Assembly (NCBI GenBank): GCA_002321395.1
Contig: DCMK01000003.1
Location: 17,858-35,757 of the forward strand
Origin: Caryophanales bacterium UBA1624
GTDB lineage: Bacteria > Bacillota_I > Bacilli_A > RFN20 > CAG-826
Direction: 5' to 3'
Length of the DNA: 17,900 nt
Below the pieces are notes generated by a model. It was not told where the DNA came from, did no database searches, and was given only the letters and a program-made list of their open reading frames with translations. This document shows positions 6,931 through 13,924 of the stretch, in pieces. The translations under genes and the position numbers were made by a program. Within the stretch, counting starts at the first letter, position 1, and every line of letters starts with the position of its first letter.

Positions 6931-7286
6931 GGCTGTATTTCTCCAAAGACGACATCCTTTATATTCACTCGAAACTGATTTCGGATTTCGGCGGGAGCGA
7001 TGGGATCCGCGATGAAGGAATGCTGGACTCCGCGATAAACACGCCACTCCAGACTTTTGATTCCTCGGATTTATATCCGACCGACATCGATAAGGTTGCA
7101 AGACTCTCTTTCGGGTTGGCCATGGATCATCCCTTCATCGACGGAAACAAGAGGATCGCCGCCAAGGTCTTGGACATGGGCCTTGACATGAACGGCGTTT
7201 TTCTAAAAGCAACAAACGAAGAGGTAATCGAGGAATTCCTCGGCCTGGCCGCTGGGCAAATCGACTATCCGAGTTTCCTTTCCTAG
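6927..7286 (+). CDS. doc: Doc-family (death-on-curing) toxin
   Basis: 119 residues, close to P1 Doc (126). The Fic-fold signature H68-PFIDGNKRIA-78 has the GNKR form that distinguishes Doc kinases from AMP-transferring Fic proteins (GNGR). The upstream helix DGIRDEGMLDSAI and the segment DKVARLSFGLAMDHPF are family typical. By family knowledge Doc phosphorylates elongation factor Tu and stops translation. All visible catalytic positions are present, so the toxin looks functional. It overlaps the antitoxin gene by 4 bp. Doc normally partners Phd; here the neighbour is RelB/DinJ-like. Confidence 0.88.
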   Translation: MRLYFSKDDILYIHSKLISDFGGSDGIRDEGMLDSAINTPLQTFDSSDLYPTDIDKVARLSFGLAMDHPFIDGNKRIAAKVLDMGLDMNGVFLKATNEEVIEEFLGLAAGQIDYPSFLS

Positions 7287-7333
7287 GTCAATTCGAAAAT
7301 CTGATTTGCCGAAGCACCGCATTCTCCACTCCG

Positions 7334-7358
7334 GAAGGCTTAATGGCCTTCTTTTTTT
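7334..7358 (+). terminator. Intrinsic terminator after the Doc operon
   Basis: GAAGGC-TTAATG-GCCTTC hairpin followed by seven T residues. It ends the toxin-antitoxin transcript and marks the right limit of the accessory island. Confidence 0.88.
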
Positions 7359-7570
7359 ATTTCTTGAAGAGGACGATGCGCTTTCTATGCGATGGCATTG
7401 CGTGTCATCCGTGTCTTGTATTTGGGGGGTGAAAGGGCATTTATGGGATGGGACTCATTTCCGTTTTAACCGTTCCAGCGGACATAATAGATAGAATCCG
7501 CCACAAAAAGAAATTTAGGGATAAAACCGCTATTCCCCCAATAAAAGGCGTAGCCTATTCGTATTCACCC
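7359..7570. other. Leader/promoter region of the sigma factor cassette
   Basis: No gene is recognised. The frame of the sigma factor is open from an ATG at 7448, but the extra 41 residues are not family-like. A weak sigma-A-like pair, TTTAAC (7465-7470), 17-nt spacer, TAGATA (7488-7493), could start transcription near 7500. I see no clear ECF-type autoregulatory promoter and no ribosome binding site just before 7571. Confidence 0.3.
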
Positions 7571-8107
7571 ATGATGGAAGAGAAAGAAGAAACCCTGAAA
7601 GCTTATATCCCGGACTTCCAAAAAAGGGATTATTCCTCCTTCCCTTCCTTTTACGACGCGGTGAAACGCCCCATTTTCTACAACATCTATGCTTTGACGA
7701 AATCCAGGGAAGAAGCCGAAGACCTGCTTCAAGAAACCTTCCTCCGCTTCCTTCAGTCCATCGATGAGGTGGATCAAGGCAAATCCATTTTAGGATACCT
7801 CATGGTCATGAGCCGGAACTTGGCATTTGATCACCTCAAAAAGAAAAAAGCCCATCTTTTGGAAGAGGAGGAATGGAACTCCTTCGGCCAAGAGGAACCC
7901 GGATTCTCCCAGGAAAGCGTCCTTTTGGACCGGATCAAAGAGGTGCTGAACGGCAAAGAGTTCGAGACCTTCGTCCTCAGGGCCATGGACGAGCTTTCCT
8001 TCCAAGAGATCGCCAAACTCCAGAAAAGGCCCCTTGGGACGGTCCTGTGGTCCTATTCCCACGCGCTGAAGAAAATCAGAAAGGAGATCCCCCATGAAAC
8101 GCTTTGA
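7571..8107 (+). CDS. ECF-type RNA polymerase sigma factor
   Basis: About 178 residues from ATG 7571 (ATG 7574 is equally possible), the usual length for an ECF sigma factor. Region 2 is clear: FYDAVKRPIFYNIYALTKS, then EEAEDLLQETFLRF (the DxxQExF core-binding and -10 recognition helix), then SRNLAFDHLKKKK. Region 4 follows a short acidic linker, with MDELSFQEIAKLQKRPLGTV as its helix-turn-helix and SYSHALKKIRK as the closing helix. An upstream ATG at 7448 has an AAAGG 11 nt before it, but the added segment does not resemble this family. The start is therefore uncertain. The 3' end overlaps the next gene by 14 bp, the typical arrangement for sigma/anti-sigma coupling. Confidence 0.88.
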   Translation: MMEEKEETLKAYIPDFQKRDYSSFPSFYDAVKRPIFYNIYALTKSREEAEDLLQETFLRFLQSIDEVDQGKSILGYLMVMSRNLAFDHLKKKKAHLLEEEEWNSFGQEEPGFSQESVLLDRIKEVLNGKEFETFVLRAMDELSFQEIAKLQKRPLGTVLWSYSHALKKIRKEIPHETL

Positions 8108-9170
8108 AGACGAGGAACGCCTGATCGCGAAAGTGAGATCCAGCGAGACCTATCTCATCAAAACCAAGCCGGAAGAGATCCTGAAGAAGGCCCAGGGGTC
8201 TTTTACCCCCACCCGAAAAGAGAGGAAAAGAAGGGATCCTTTCCTGATCCCCGCCCTTTCCCTCGGCGGAGCCTGCCTTGTGGCGGCTTCCCTCGTCTGC
8301 GCCTTCCTTTTCCCATGGGGCCCTTCTTCCCCCTCCCCGCTTTACGCCGACGCGAACTCGACGCTCATCCAAGAGCTCGTCTCCTTCTCCTCCTTTTGCT
8401 CTTCCCAAGGGAATGACTTGGCAAAGGGCCCCCTTTTCAAGCGGAAGAACGCCGCATCCGACGCGGAAAGAAGCGCATTCGAAAAGACCGCGGGGGCGTT
8501 TGAGGAATACTTCCCCTTCTTCTCTTCTTGCTTCCATTATTCCCCCTCCTCCCTGCGCGTTTTGAATTCCGTCCGCGCGGAGGGGGGCTCGATCCCTTTG
8601 GACGAATACCCCTACCAAACCGACGGCTACTATGAAGGGGAGCTTCTTTTCAGCTTCTACTATGGCGACCTTTCCGGGCTTTCAAAGGAAGATGGATTCT
8701 CCTTTGAGGCGATGTTCTCCTCCTCTTCCGGGATTTACCGAACCTCCGTCGAGAAGAGCGTGGAACGCGACGGGGACGAATCGGAAGAGGAGATCACCGT
8801 CTCCTTCGTCAACGTGGACGATCCCGGGGACGTCTTCCAAATCGGGCAAGAGAAAGAAAGCGAAGGAAAGGAGAAGGAGCATGCCTACTCTTTGAAACGC
8901 TTCCCCTCTTCTTCCCGGAAGGAGCCTTCCCTTTGCCTTTCCTTCGAGCTGGAAGAGGAAGAGGATGACCGTGAGACGTCTTTCTCCATCGAAACCGAGG
9001 CGGAGGAATATTCCTTCGAGGACATCCTCTTTCATCAAGCGGTCTATTCCTTCTCCGCGGAGGCGAAGATCGGGGGGCAAGAATACGAATTCGAAGGGAT
9101 GTCTTTGTCCTTGGAGGAGCAAGGCCACCGCTACCGCTGGGGGGACGAGAAAATCTTTTTCGCGGAATAA
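8094..9170 (+). CDS. Single-pass membrane protein, putative anti-sigma factor
   Basis: 358 residues; AAAGGAG lies 7-8 nt before the ATG. Residues 1-47 are charged and cytoplasmic, and end in KERKRRDP, a positive-inside stop. A membrane helix spans about 49-72 (FLIPALSLGGACLVAASLVC). The remaining 285 residues are extracytoplasmic. The distal part (about 180-350) alternates aromatic and Glu residues (SFSIETEAEEYSFED, AEAKIGGQEYEFEGMSLSLEE), suggesting repeated beta-hairpins. I see no HxxxCxxC zinc anti-sigma motif. The role is inferred from the 14-bp overlap with the sigma factor and from the topology (short cytoplasmic domain, one TM, sensor outside). A secreted-signal sensor is likely, but the family is not recognised. 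Confidence 0.7.
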   Translation: MKRFEDEERLIAKVRSSETYLIKTKPEEILKKAQGSFTPTRKERKRRDPFLIPALSLGGACLVAASLVCAFLFPWGPSSPSPLYADANSTLIQELVSFSSFCSSQGNDLAKGPLFKRKNAASDAERSAFEKTAGAFEEYFPFFSSCFHYSPSSLRVLNSVRAEGGSIPLDEYPYQTDGYYEGELLFSFYYGDLSGLSKEDGFSFEAMFSSSSGIYRTSVEKSVERDGDESEEEITVSFVNVDDPGDVFQIGQEKESEGKEKEHAYSLKRFPSSSRKEPSLCLSFELEEEEDDRETSFSIETEAEEYSFEDILFHQAVYSFSAEAKIGGQEYEFEGMSLSLEEQGHRYRWGDEKIFFAE

Positions 9171-9232
9171 TCCAATAAAACCCGTTCCTCCTTCGTATTG
9201 ATGGGTGAAGGCAATCGAAAGGAGAACCAAAC

Positions 9233-10123
9233 ATGAATAAGAAAAACGCGACGACCTTCGCTTCCCTCCTCCTCTTATCCCCGCTTCTGCTCAGCTGTGG
9301 CAAGGCCTCGGGCTTCAAAAACGGGGACGCCGCCGAAAGGGGCACCCTCGCGCTTCAGGCGGTCACTTCCGCTCGCCTTGCATCCTCTTTGCCGAAATCC
9401 TCTTTGCTCAAAGCCCTCCATCGATCCCCGAAATCCCAACCCCAAAAAGGGGTGGAAGGCATGCTCCCCACCCTAGATCTATTCTTGGAAAACGGATTCT
9501 CTATGGAATCCAGCCTGGAGGAAGGGGAGTTCCTGATCCAAGGGGAAGCCTATTCCTTCCGCGAAAGCGTATCCTTCCAAGACATAAACGGGAAGGAAGA
9601 AGGCTATTCTCTTTACTACAACGTGATCCTCGAAAAAGAAGAGAGCCAAGAAGGCGAATGGGAAAAGGAAAGCCTCTTGAAGGGGCTTGCCACATTGGAT
9701 GGGGTTCAGTTCCTGCCCTTCCAAGGGAAGATCGAAAAGGAAGAGGAGGCAGGAGAGAAGGAGGATTCCGTATCCTTCTGCATCTGGAGCGATTCCTCTT
9801 CTTACGTCGAAGTGGAAGAAAGCCACGAAGAGGAGAACGGGGAAAAGGAGTCCGAATTCGAGTACAAGATCGTTTCCATGGGACGAACCGTCGAGGAATT
9901 CTCCGTGGAGCGGGAAAACAAGGGGGCGCATGAGGAGATCGAATTCTCGAAAGGGGATACCGAATACACCCTGAAGAAGAAAACGGATCCCCAAAGCGGG
10001 GAAATCCTTTATTGGGTGAGCGGGGAGGAAAACGGGGAGGAGATTGAAGCGACCCCCTATCGGAAAAGCGTTTCCGAAGAGGGCATCGTAAGCTTCGTCC
10101 CTGCTTCATCCCCCACCGCTTGA
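9233..10123 (+). CDS. Glu-rich lipoprotein of the sigma factor cassette
   Basis: 296 residues; AAAGGAG lies 8 nt before the ATG. The signal peptide has a KK start, the hydrophobic core FASLLLLSPLLL and the lipobox LLSC with Cys22, so it is exported and lipid-anchored. The mature protein is strikingly acidic (about 50 Glu) and built of alternating acidic/aromatic strands such as SSYVEVEESHEEENGEKESE, then YKIVSMGRTVEEFSVE, then GDTEYTLKK. This resembles the strand pattern of the extracytoplasmic domain of the preceding membrane protein, so both may share a fold or bind each other. It follows that gene by 62 bp and is closed by a strong terminator. No family is recognised. Cell-surface cation or peptide sensing would fit but is a guess. 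Confidence 0.75.
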   Translation: MNKKNATTFASLLLLSPLLLSCGKASGFKNGDAAERGTLALQAVTSARLASSLPKSSLLKALHRSPKSQPQKGVEGMLPTLDLFLENGFSMESSLEEGEFLIQGEAYSFRESVSFQDINGKEEGYSLYYNVILEKEESQEGEWEKESLLKGLATLDGVQFLPFQGKIEKEEEAGEKEDSVSFCIWSDSSSYVEVEESHEEENGEKESEFEYKIVSMGRTVEEFSVERENKGAHEEIEFSKGDTEYTLKKKTDPQSGEILYWVSGEENGEEIEATPYRKSVSEEGIVSFVPASSPTA

Positions 10124-10166
10124 AGCCAAACAAGCAACAGGAGAAAACCCGATTTTGCGGGGAAGG

Positions 10167-10208
10167 GGCCGTTGAAAAACCGTTAGGTCAATCAACGGCC
10201 TCTTTTTT
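10167..10208 (+). terminator. Intrinsic terminator of the sigma factor cassette
   Basis: GGCCGTTGA (10167-10175) pairs perfectly with TCAACGGCC (10192-10200) across a 16-nt loop, followed by TCTTTTTT. Confidence 0.85.
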
Positions 10209-10232
10209 ATTGGAAAGAGGTTTTTCAACATG

Positions 10233-10606
10233 CTATGCATGTTCTTTTTCAGCGAATGTTTTTTTGTGAATTTTTCGCCCTTTTTTAGAAAGTCTTTTAG
10301 CAGAAGGCTTTTTGAAAGTCTGAGGCATCATTTCCAAAGGGGCCTCCCAAAAATCAGGGACTTTGCCCGTTTCGTAGAATCTGAATAGTTTTGCGACCGT
10401 CAAGCCCAAGGCGTTGAGCATCGCCCCGGTCGAGACGGCGCCATGCCGCGCCTCCTCATCCTCTCGTAACCGTAATCGTGCTTCAGGACGCCGAACGCGC
10501 CCTCGACCTGTATGCTTCGATTGACCCTAAGCTCGATTCCCTTCGGCGAAAGCAAATTCGCCTCCTCCTCCGCCTTCATGGCGCCGTTGGCCATCTGCCC
10601 AAAAGC
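10233..10606 (-). pseudogene. C-terminal remnant of an IS1182-like transposase, frameshifted
   Basis: Minus strand. The first part reads FGQMANGAMKAEEEANLLSP then GIELRVNRSIQVEGAFGVLK then HDYGYERMRRRGMA, the conserved C-terminal block of IS1182-type DDE transposases (RxNRSIQxEGxFGxxK). Around 10435-10440 the frame shifts: GCGCCG appears where GCGGCCG would keep the frame. It then continues as AVSTGAMLNALGLTVAKLFR to TGA/TAA near 10233, with a Lys-rich tail. About 125 of some 450 residues survive. An in-frame TAG sits at the 5' break (about 10609). The remnant ends directly against the Pho box of pstS. Confidence 0.75.
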
Positions 10607-10610
10607 CTAC

Positions 10611-10637
10611 TTACATTCCCTTTACAAGAATTTACAA
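10611..10637 (+). promoter_or_regulatory. PhoP box upstream of pstS
   Basis: Three direct repeats, TTACAT (10611-10616), TTACAA (10622-10627) and TTACAA (10632-10637), are spaced by 11 and 10 bp. This matches the Bacillus-type PhoP site (TT-ACA repeats about one helical turn apart). A weaker fourth half-site may be TTTGGT at 10641. Its position upstream of pstS and the presence of phoP/phoR in the same cluster support the assignment. Confidence 0.72.
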
Positions 10638-10669
10638 ATCTTTGGTGGAAGGGCTATTTGCCGGATCCC

Positions 10670-10675
10670 TAAAAT
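10670..10675 (+). promoter_or_regulatory. Candidate -10 of the pst operon
   Basis: TAAAAT, with no good -35 hexamer 17 nt upstream, as expected for a promoter dependent on phosphorylated PhoP. Transcription would begin near 10682, giving a leader of about 23 nt that contains GAAGGG 8 nt before the pstS ATG. Confidence 0.45.
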
Positions 10676-10704
10676 CTTGCCGTTAGAAAAGAAGGGAAAA
10701 ATTC

Positions 10705-11688
10705 ATGAAAAATTCGTTGCGAATTCTCGTGCTTGGCCTTGCGGGCCTAGCCATGGTCGGTTGCGGCAATCAAGGAGAAAACAACGGCGGTTCGGAGAAT
10801 ACGGAACCCGCCTTTGCTCCGGTTACGCTTTATTCCTGCGGATCCACTTCCGTCGATAAAGTCATCACGGCTTTAGGCAACAAATTCGCCGACTTGACGG
10901 GAAGAAAAGTCACCCTCGAAAAAGATCAGCACGGATCCGGAGACGCGACTACCGGCGTCACCGCGGGCAAAAACGGCAAGAAATACGACATCGGGTTCCT
11001 CTCCCGCGAAATCAAGGACTCCGAAAAACAGGCTTTGAGCGACAGAAATCTCAACGGCAGGATGTGCAAAGACGCGGTCGTCCCCATCGTGAACGAGTCG
11101 AACCCCTATTCCGCCACCGACAAGGCCACCTTAGCGGCCATCTATAAAGGCGAAAAGAAAACCTGGAAAGATGTCGGCGTGACGATACAGGGCGAAAACG
11201 ACAACATTCAGCTGTATTCTCGCGAAGCGGGATCCGGAACTCGCGAATGCTTCTTCGAGGGAATCGGCTATAGCGCCGTCAAAGCCGAAGACAAATGGAA
11301 CGATGGCGTCGTCGTCGCCAGCCAATCTTCCAATGGCGATATGATGAACGCCATCAAAGATGCCCCTCTCGGCATCGGGTATTGCTCCTTGGACTCCTTG
11401 GCCGGCGCCAAGGGGATCAAAGGGCTCAGCTTCGAAGGGGTGGTCGCCTCGGAAAAGGCGGTCATCGACGGCTCTTATTTGCTTAGCCGCAACTTCAACT
11501 ACGTGATCCGCGGCGATTATGAGGCGAATTCCAACCGCGAAATCGCCGTCAAAGCGTTCGTCGACTTCATGTCCACCAGGGAAGGGCTTACGGCAATCAA
11601 GGGCGCCGGCGGCATCATTTCCGGCTTAGAGGAAGCCCAGAGCTGGTCCTCGGTTCAGGAGTCTAAGTATCCGGCCTTAGCCAACTGA
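10705..11688 (+). CDS. pstS: Phosphate ABC transporter substrate-binding lipoprotein PstS
   Basis: 327 residues. The signal peptide (MKNSLRILVLGLAGLAM) ends at the lipobox MVGC with Cys20, so the protein is lipid-anchored at the outer face of the membrane. A low-complexity Asn/Gly/Glu linker follows (NQGENNGGSENTEP). The phosphate-binding fold then begins with TLYSCGSTSVDKV. The phosphate-clamping segments HGSGDATTGV and SREAGSGTRECFFEG are both present. GAGGIISG near the C-terminus is family typical. The start is fixed by GAAGGG 8 nt upstream. It is the first gene of the pst-pho cluster, behind a PhoP box, and captures inorganic phosphate for PstCA. Confidence 0.95.
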   Translation: MKNSLRILVLGLAGLAMVGCGNQGENNGGSENTEPAFAPVTLYSCGSTSVDKVITALGNKFADLTGRKVTLEKDQHGSGDATTGVTAGKNGKKYDIGFLSREIKDSEKQALSDRNLNGRMCKDAVVPIVNESNPYSATDKATLAAIYKGEKKTWKDVGVTIQGENDNIQLYSREAGSGTRECFFEGIGYSAVKAEDKWNDGVVVASQSSNGDMMNAIKDAPLGIGYCSLDSLAGAKGIKGLSFEGVVASEKAVIDGSYLLSRNFNYVIRGDYEANSNREIAVKAFVDFMSTREGLTAIKGAGGIISGLEEAQSWSSVQESKYPALAN

Positions 11689-11690
11689 TC

Positions 11691-12695
11691 ATGGCTTGTA
11701 AAACAAAAAGCAAAGATATCTACGGGCGAAAAGAGCTTCTCGACAAAGTCGCGAAGCTCGTTTTCCTGCTTTTGGCCATCCTCTGCGCCTCGTTTGTTAT
11801 CTTCATCGCTTGCTTCATCGCCTGGAAGGGGATCTATCCCTTCTTCCATAATTATTCTTTGCAGCCCGGGACGGTCAGTCGCCAAGACTTTGGGCTGTTC
11901 TTCTCGAACCCGCGGTGGCTTTACGATGGGACGGGCGGGATGCTGTTTTTGCTGCTCACCACTTTATTCACCACATTGCTCAGCCTGCTGATTTCCGCCC
12001 CTACTTCCATCTTCACCGCCCTGTTCATCGCCCGCATCGCTCCGAAATGGCTCAAAAGCGTTTTGCAAAGCGCAATCGATTTGCTCGCCTCCATTCCTTC
12101 GGTCATCTATGGCCTATTCGGGGTGGGCGTCATTTGCCCGGCGGTGGCGTCGCTGCGCCCGGACACTTTCGGAGGGCGTTCCATTTTATCCGGCATCATC
12201 GTTTTGGCCTTGATGTCGATTCCTACGATGACGACTCTGTCGATGAACGCGATGGAAGCCGTGGATAAGCGGCTCATCCATTCTTCGATCGCTTTGGGTG
12301 CAAGCTCGGCCCAGACCAACTTCAAAATCGTGATCGGCTCATCCTCCTCCGGCATCTTCGCGGGGATGATCCTGGGGATTGGCAGGGCTTTGGGCGAAGC
12401 CACCGCCATTCAGATGGTCATCGGCAACAATTCCTTAGGCACTTCCTTTTACAACGTCTTCGCACCCGGGAACACACTGACGAGCGCCATGCTTTCAGGG
12501 ATTGGGGAAGCCGCTGGCATCGGATACGACGTGCGCTTCTGCCTCGGATTTGTCCTCATCCTCGTGATCCTTGGCACCTCAATGATTCTCAATTCCATCA
12601 AAAGAAGGCTGAACCCCTACGCCCCTCAAAAGGAATCGTGGCTCCGCGCCTTTATGCAAAAGCTCAAGGAAAAAAAGGAGGCCGGCCATGAATAA
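11691..12695 (+). CDS. pstC: Phosphate ABC transporter permease PstC
   Basis: 334 residues with six predicted membrane helices, the first at about 22-46 (AKLVFLLLAILCASFVIFIA). The EAA loop that contacts the ATPase is at about 199-220 (SIALGASSAQTNFKIVIG), followed by GIGRALGEATA. SIPSVIYGLFG at about 134-144 is typical of PstC/PstA. The ATG lies only 2 bp after the pstS stop (TGATCATG) and has no clear ribosome binding site, so translation probably depends on ribosomes terminating at pstS. It forms the membrane channel with PstA. Confidence 0.93.
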   Translation: MACKTKSKDIYGRKELLDKVAKLVFLLLAILCASFVIFIACFIAWKGIYPFFHNYSLQPGTVSRQDFGLFFSNPRWLYDGTGGMLFLLLTTLFTTLLSLLISAPTSIFTALFIARIAPKWLKSVLQSAIDLLASIPSVIYGLFGVGVICPAVASLRPDTFGGRSILSGIIVLALMSIPTMTTLSMNAMEAVDKRLIHSSIALGASSAQTNFKIVIGSSSSGIFAGMILGIGRALGEATAIQMVIGNNSLGTSFYNVFAPGNTLTSAMLSGIGEAAGIGYDVRFCLGFVLILVILGTSMILNSIKRRLNPYAPQKESWLRAFMQKLKEKKEAGHE

Positions 12696-13923
12696 GGCAT
12701 CCTCAATCTCAAAGCGCATTCATTTAAGGAGGGCCAAGGACGCAGGCTCGTATGCGATCACGGGGATATTCTCTTGCCTCACCTTCCTAACCCTGGTCTG
12801 GATGGTCGTCTACGTTTTCCAAAACGGAGCCCAATACCTGACCTGGGATTTCATCACCGGCGATTACAACCAGCATTCTTACACGATCCGCTCCAAAAGC
12901 GGCGCTTCCGTCCCCACCACTTCCTATTTCGAAAAGCAAGGCGATGAGGAGGCCTATTCCTCTCGCTGGGGAATTGGGTTCGAGGAAGGGAAAAGCGGCG
13001 AAGAAGACGTGATATACATCGTCTCCATCCATCCCGATTCCCCTTTCAATGACCTCGTGGATTCCTCCAACGAAGCCATTCAAATAAAGCCCGATTACTA
13101 TTTGTCTTCCCTCCTAGTGGAAAACGATGACGGATCCTTAGGCGTTTATGGGGTCAAAGAGGGGGCAAAGGCCCTCGCTGAAGGCCTCGAAAACGCCCGC
13201 TTGATCATCGACGGCACGCTGACGAGCCACGGCAAGGGGATCCGAGGCTCCCTCCTAACGACCCTTTGCCTCATCGGCTTCTCACTGCTATTTTCTTTGC
13301 CACTAGGGATCGGAGGGGCTATTTATTTGGCCCTCTACGCCAAGGACAACCCCCTTACTCGGGGCATCCGAACCTTAATCGACGTCACCGGGGGCATCCC
13401 CTCAATCATCTTCGGCTTAGCCGGGGCGCTGATCTTCATCCCCTTCGTCAACGGACTCACCGGGCATACCGGGGGATCCCTATTCTCGGGGGCGCTCACT
13501 CTATCGATTATGCTGCTACCGACGATCGTGAAAACGGTCGAGGAATCCATCGACGTCGTCCCCGCCTCGCTTTCGCAAGCCTCATTAGCCCTCGGGGCGA
13601 GCAAGGTTCAGACCGTCTTCAAGGTCGTTTTGCCAAACGCCCTCCCCGGAATCCTCTCCGCCAGCTTGCTTTCGATCGGGCGCATCATCGGCGAATCCGC
13701 CGCCTTGATCTTCGCGATGGGAGCGACCATCGGGGACAACGTCTCCTTGCTTGATGGGCACGCTTCCCTGGCCGTGCATATTTGGACCTGCCTTCAGGGG
13801 GAATCCCCCCAATACGGCTCCGCCTGCGCCATTTCCATCATCATCCTCGTCGTCGTACTGCTTCTCTCTTTAAGCGTCAAACTGCTGAGCTATCGAATCG
13901 GCAAAAAGAAAGGAAGGGCTTAA
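12688..13923 (+). CDS. pstA: Phosphate ABC transporter permease PstA with a PDZ-like extracytoplasmic insert
   Basis: 411 residues, about 110 more than a usual PstA. It overlaps pstC by 8 bp, with AAAAGGAGG shortly upstream. Helix 1 is at about 22-45. A soluble insert then runs from about 47 to 183 before helix 2 (LLTTLCLIGFSLLFSLPLGI). The permease core is standard: GGIPSIIFGLAG near 235, the EAA loop SLALGASKVQTVFKVVLPNA at 299-318 and GRIIGESAAL near 331. Within the insert, WGIGFEEGKSGEEDVIYIVS followed by IHPDSPFNDLVD and IQIKPDYYLSSLLV resembles a PDZ domain (carboxylate-binding loop, V-x-x-DSP, then the GD-x-I-like strand). The permease assignment is firm; the PDZ reading is an inference by eye. 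Confidence 0.93.
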   Translation: MNKASSISKRIHLRRAKDAGSYAITGIFSCLTFLTLVWMVVYVFQNGAQYLTWDFITGDYNQHSYTIRSKSGASVPTTSYFEKQGDEEAYSSRWGIGFEEGKSGEEDVIYIVSIHPDSPFNDLVDSSNEAIQIKPDYYLSSLLVENDDGSLGVYGVKEGAKALAEGLENARLIIDGTLTSHGKGIRGSLLTTLCLIGFSLLFSLPLGIGGAIYLALYAKDNPLTRGIRTLIDVTGGIPSIIFGLAGALIFIPFVNGLTGHTGGSLFSGALTLSIMLLPTIVKTVEESIDVVPASLSQASLALGASKVQTVFKVVLPNALPGILSASLLSIGRIIGESAALIFAMGATIGDNVSLLDGHASLAVHIWTCLQGESPQYGSACAISIIILVVVLLLSLSVKLLSYRIGKKKGRA

Positions 13924-13924
13924 A

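Noticed and set aside
7448..7570. 41-residue N-terminal extension of the sigma factor from ATG 7448
   Set aside because: The extension is not like ECF sigma factors and overlaps the likely promoter region. The start at 7571 gives the usual length, though it lacks a clear ribosome binding site.
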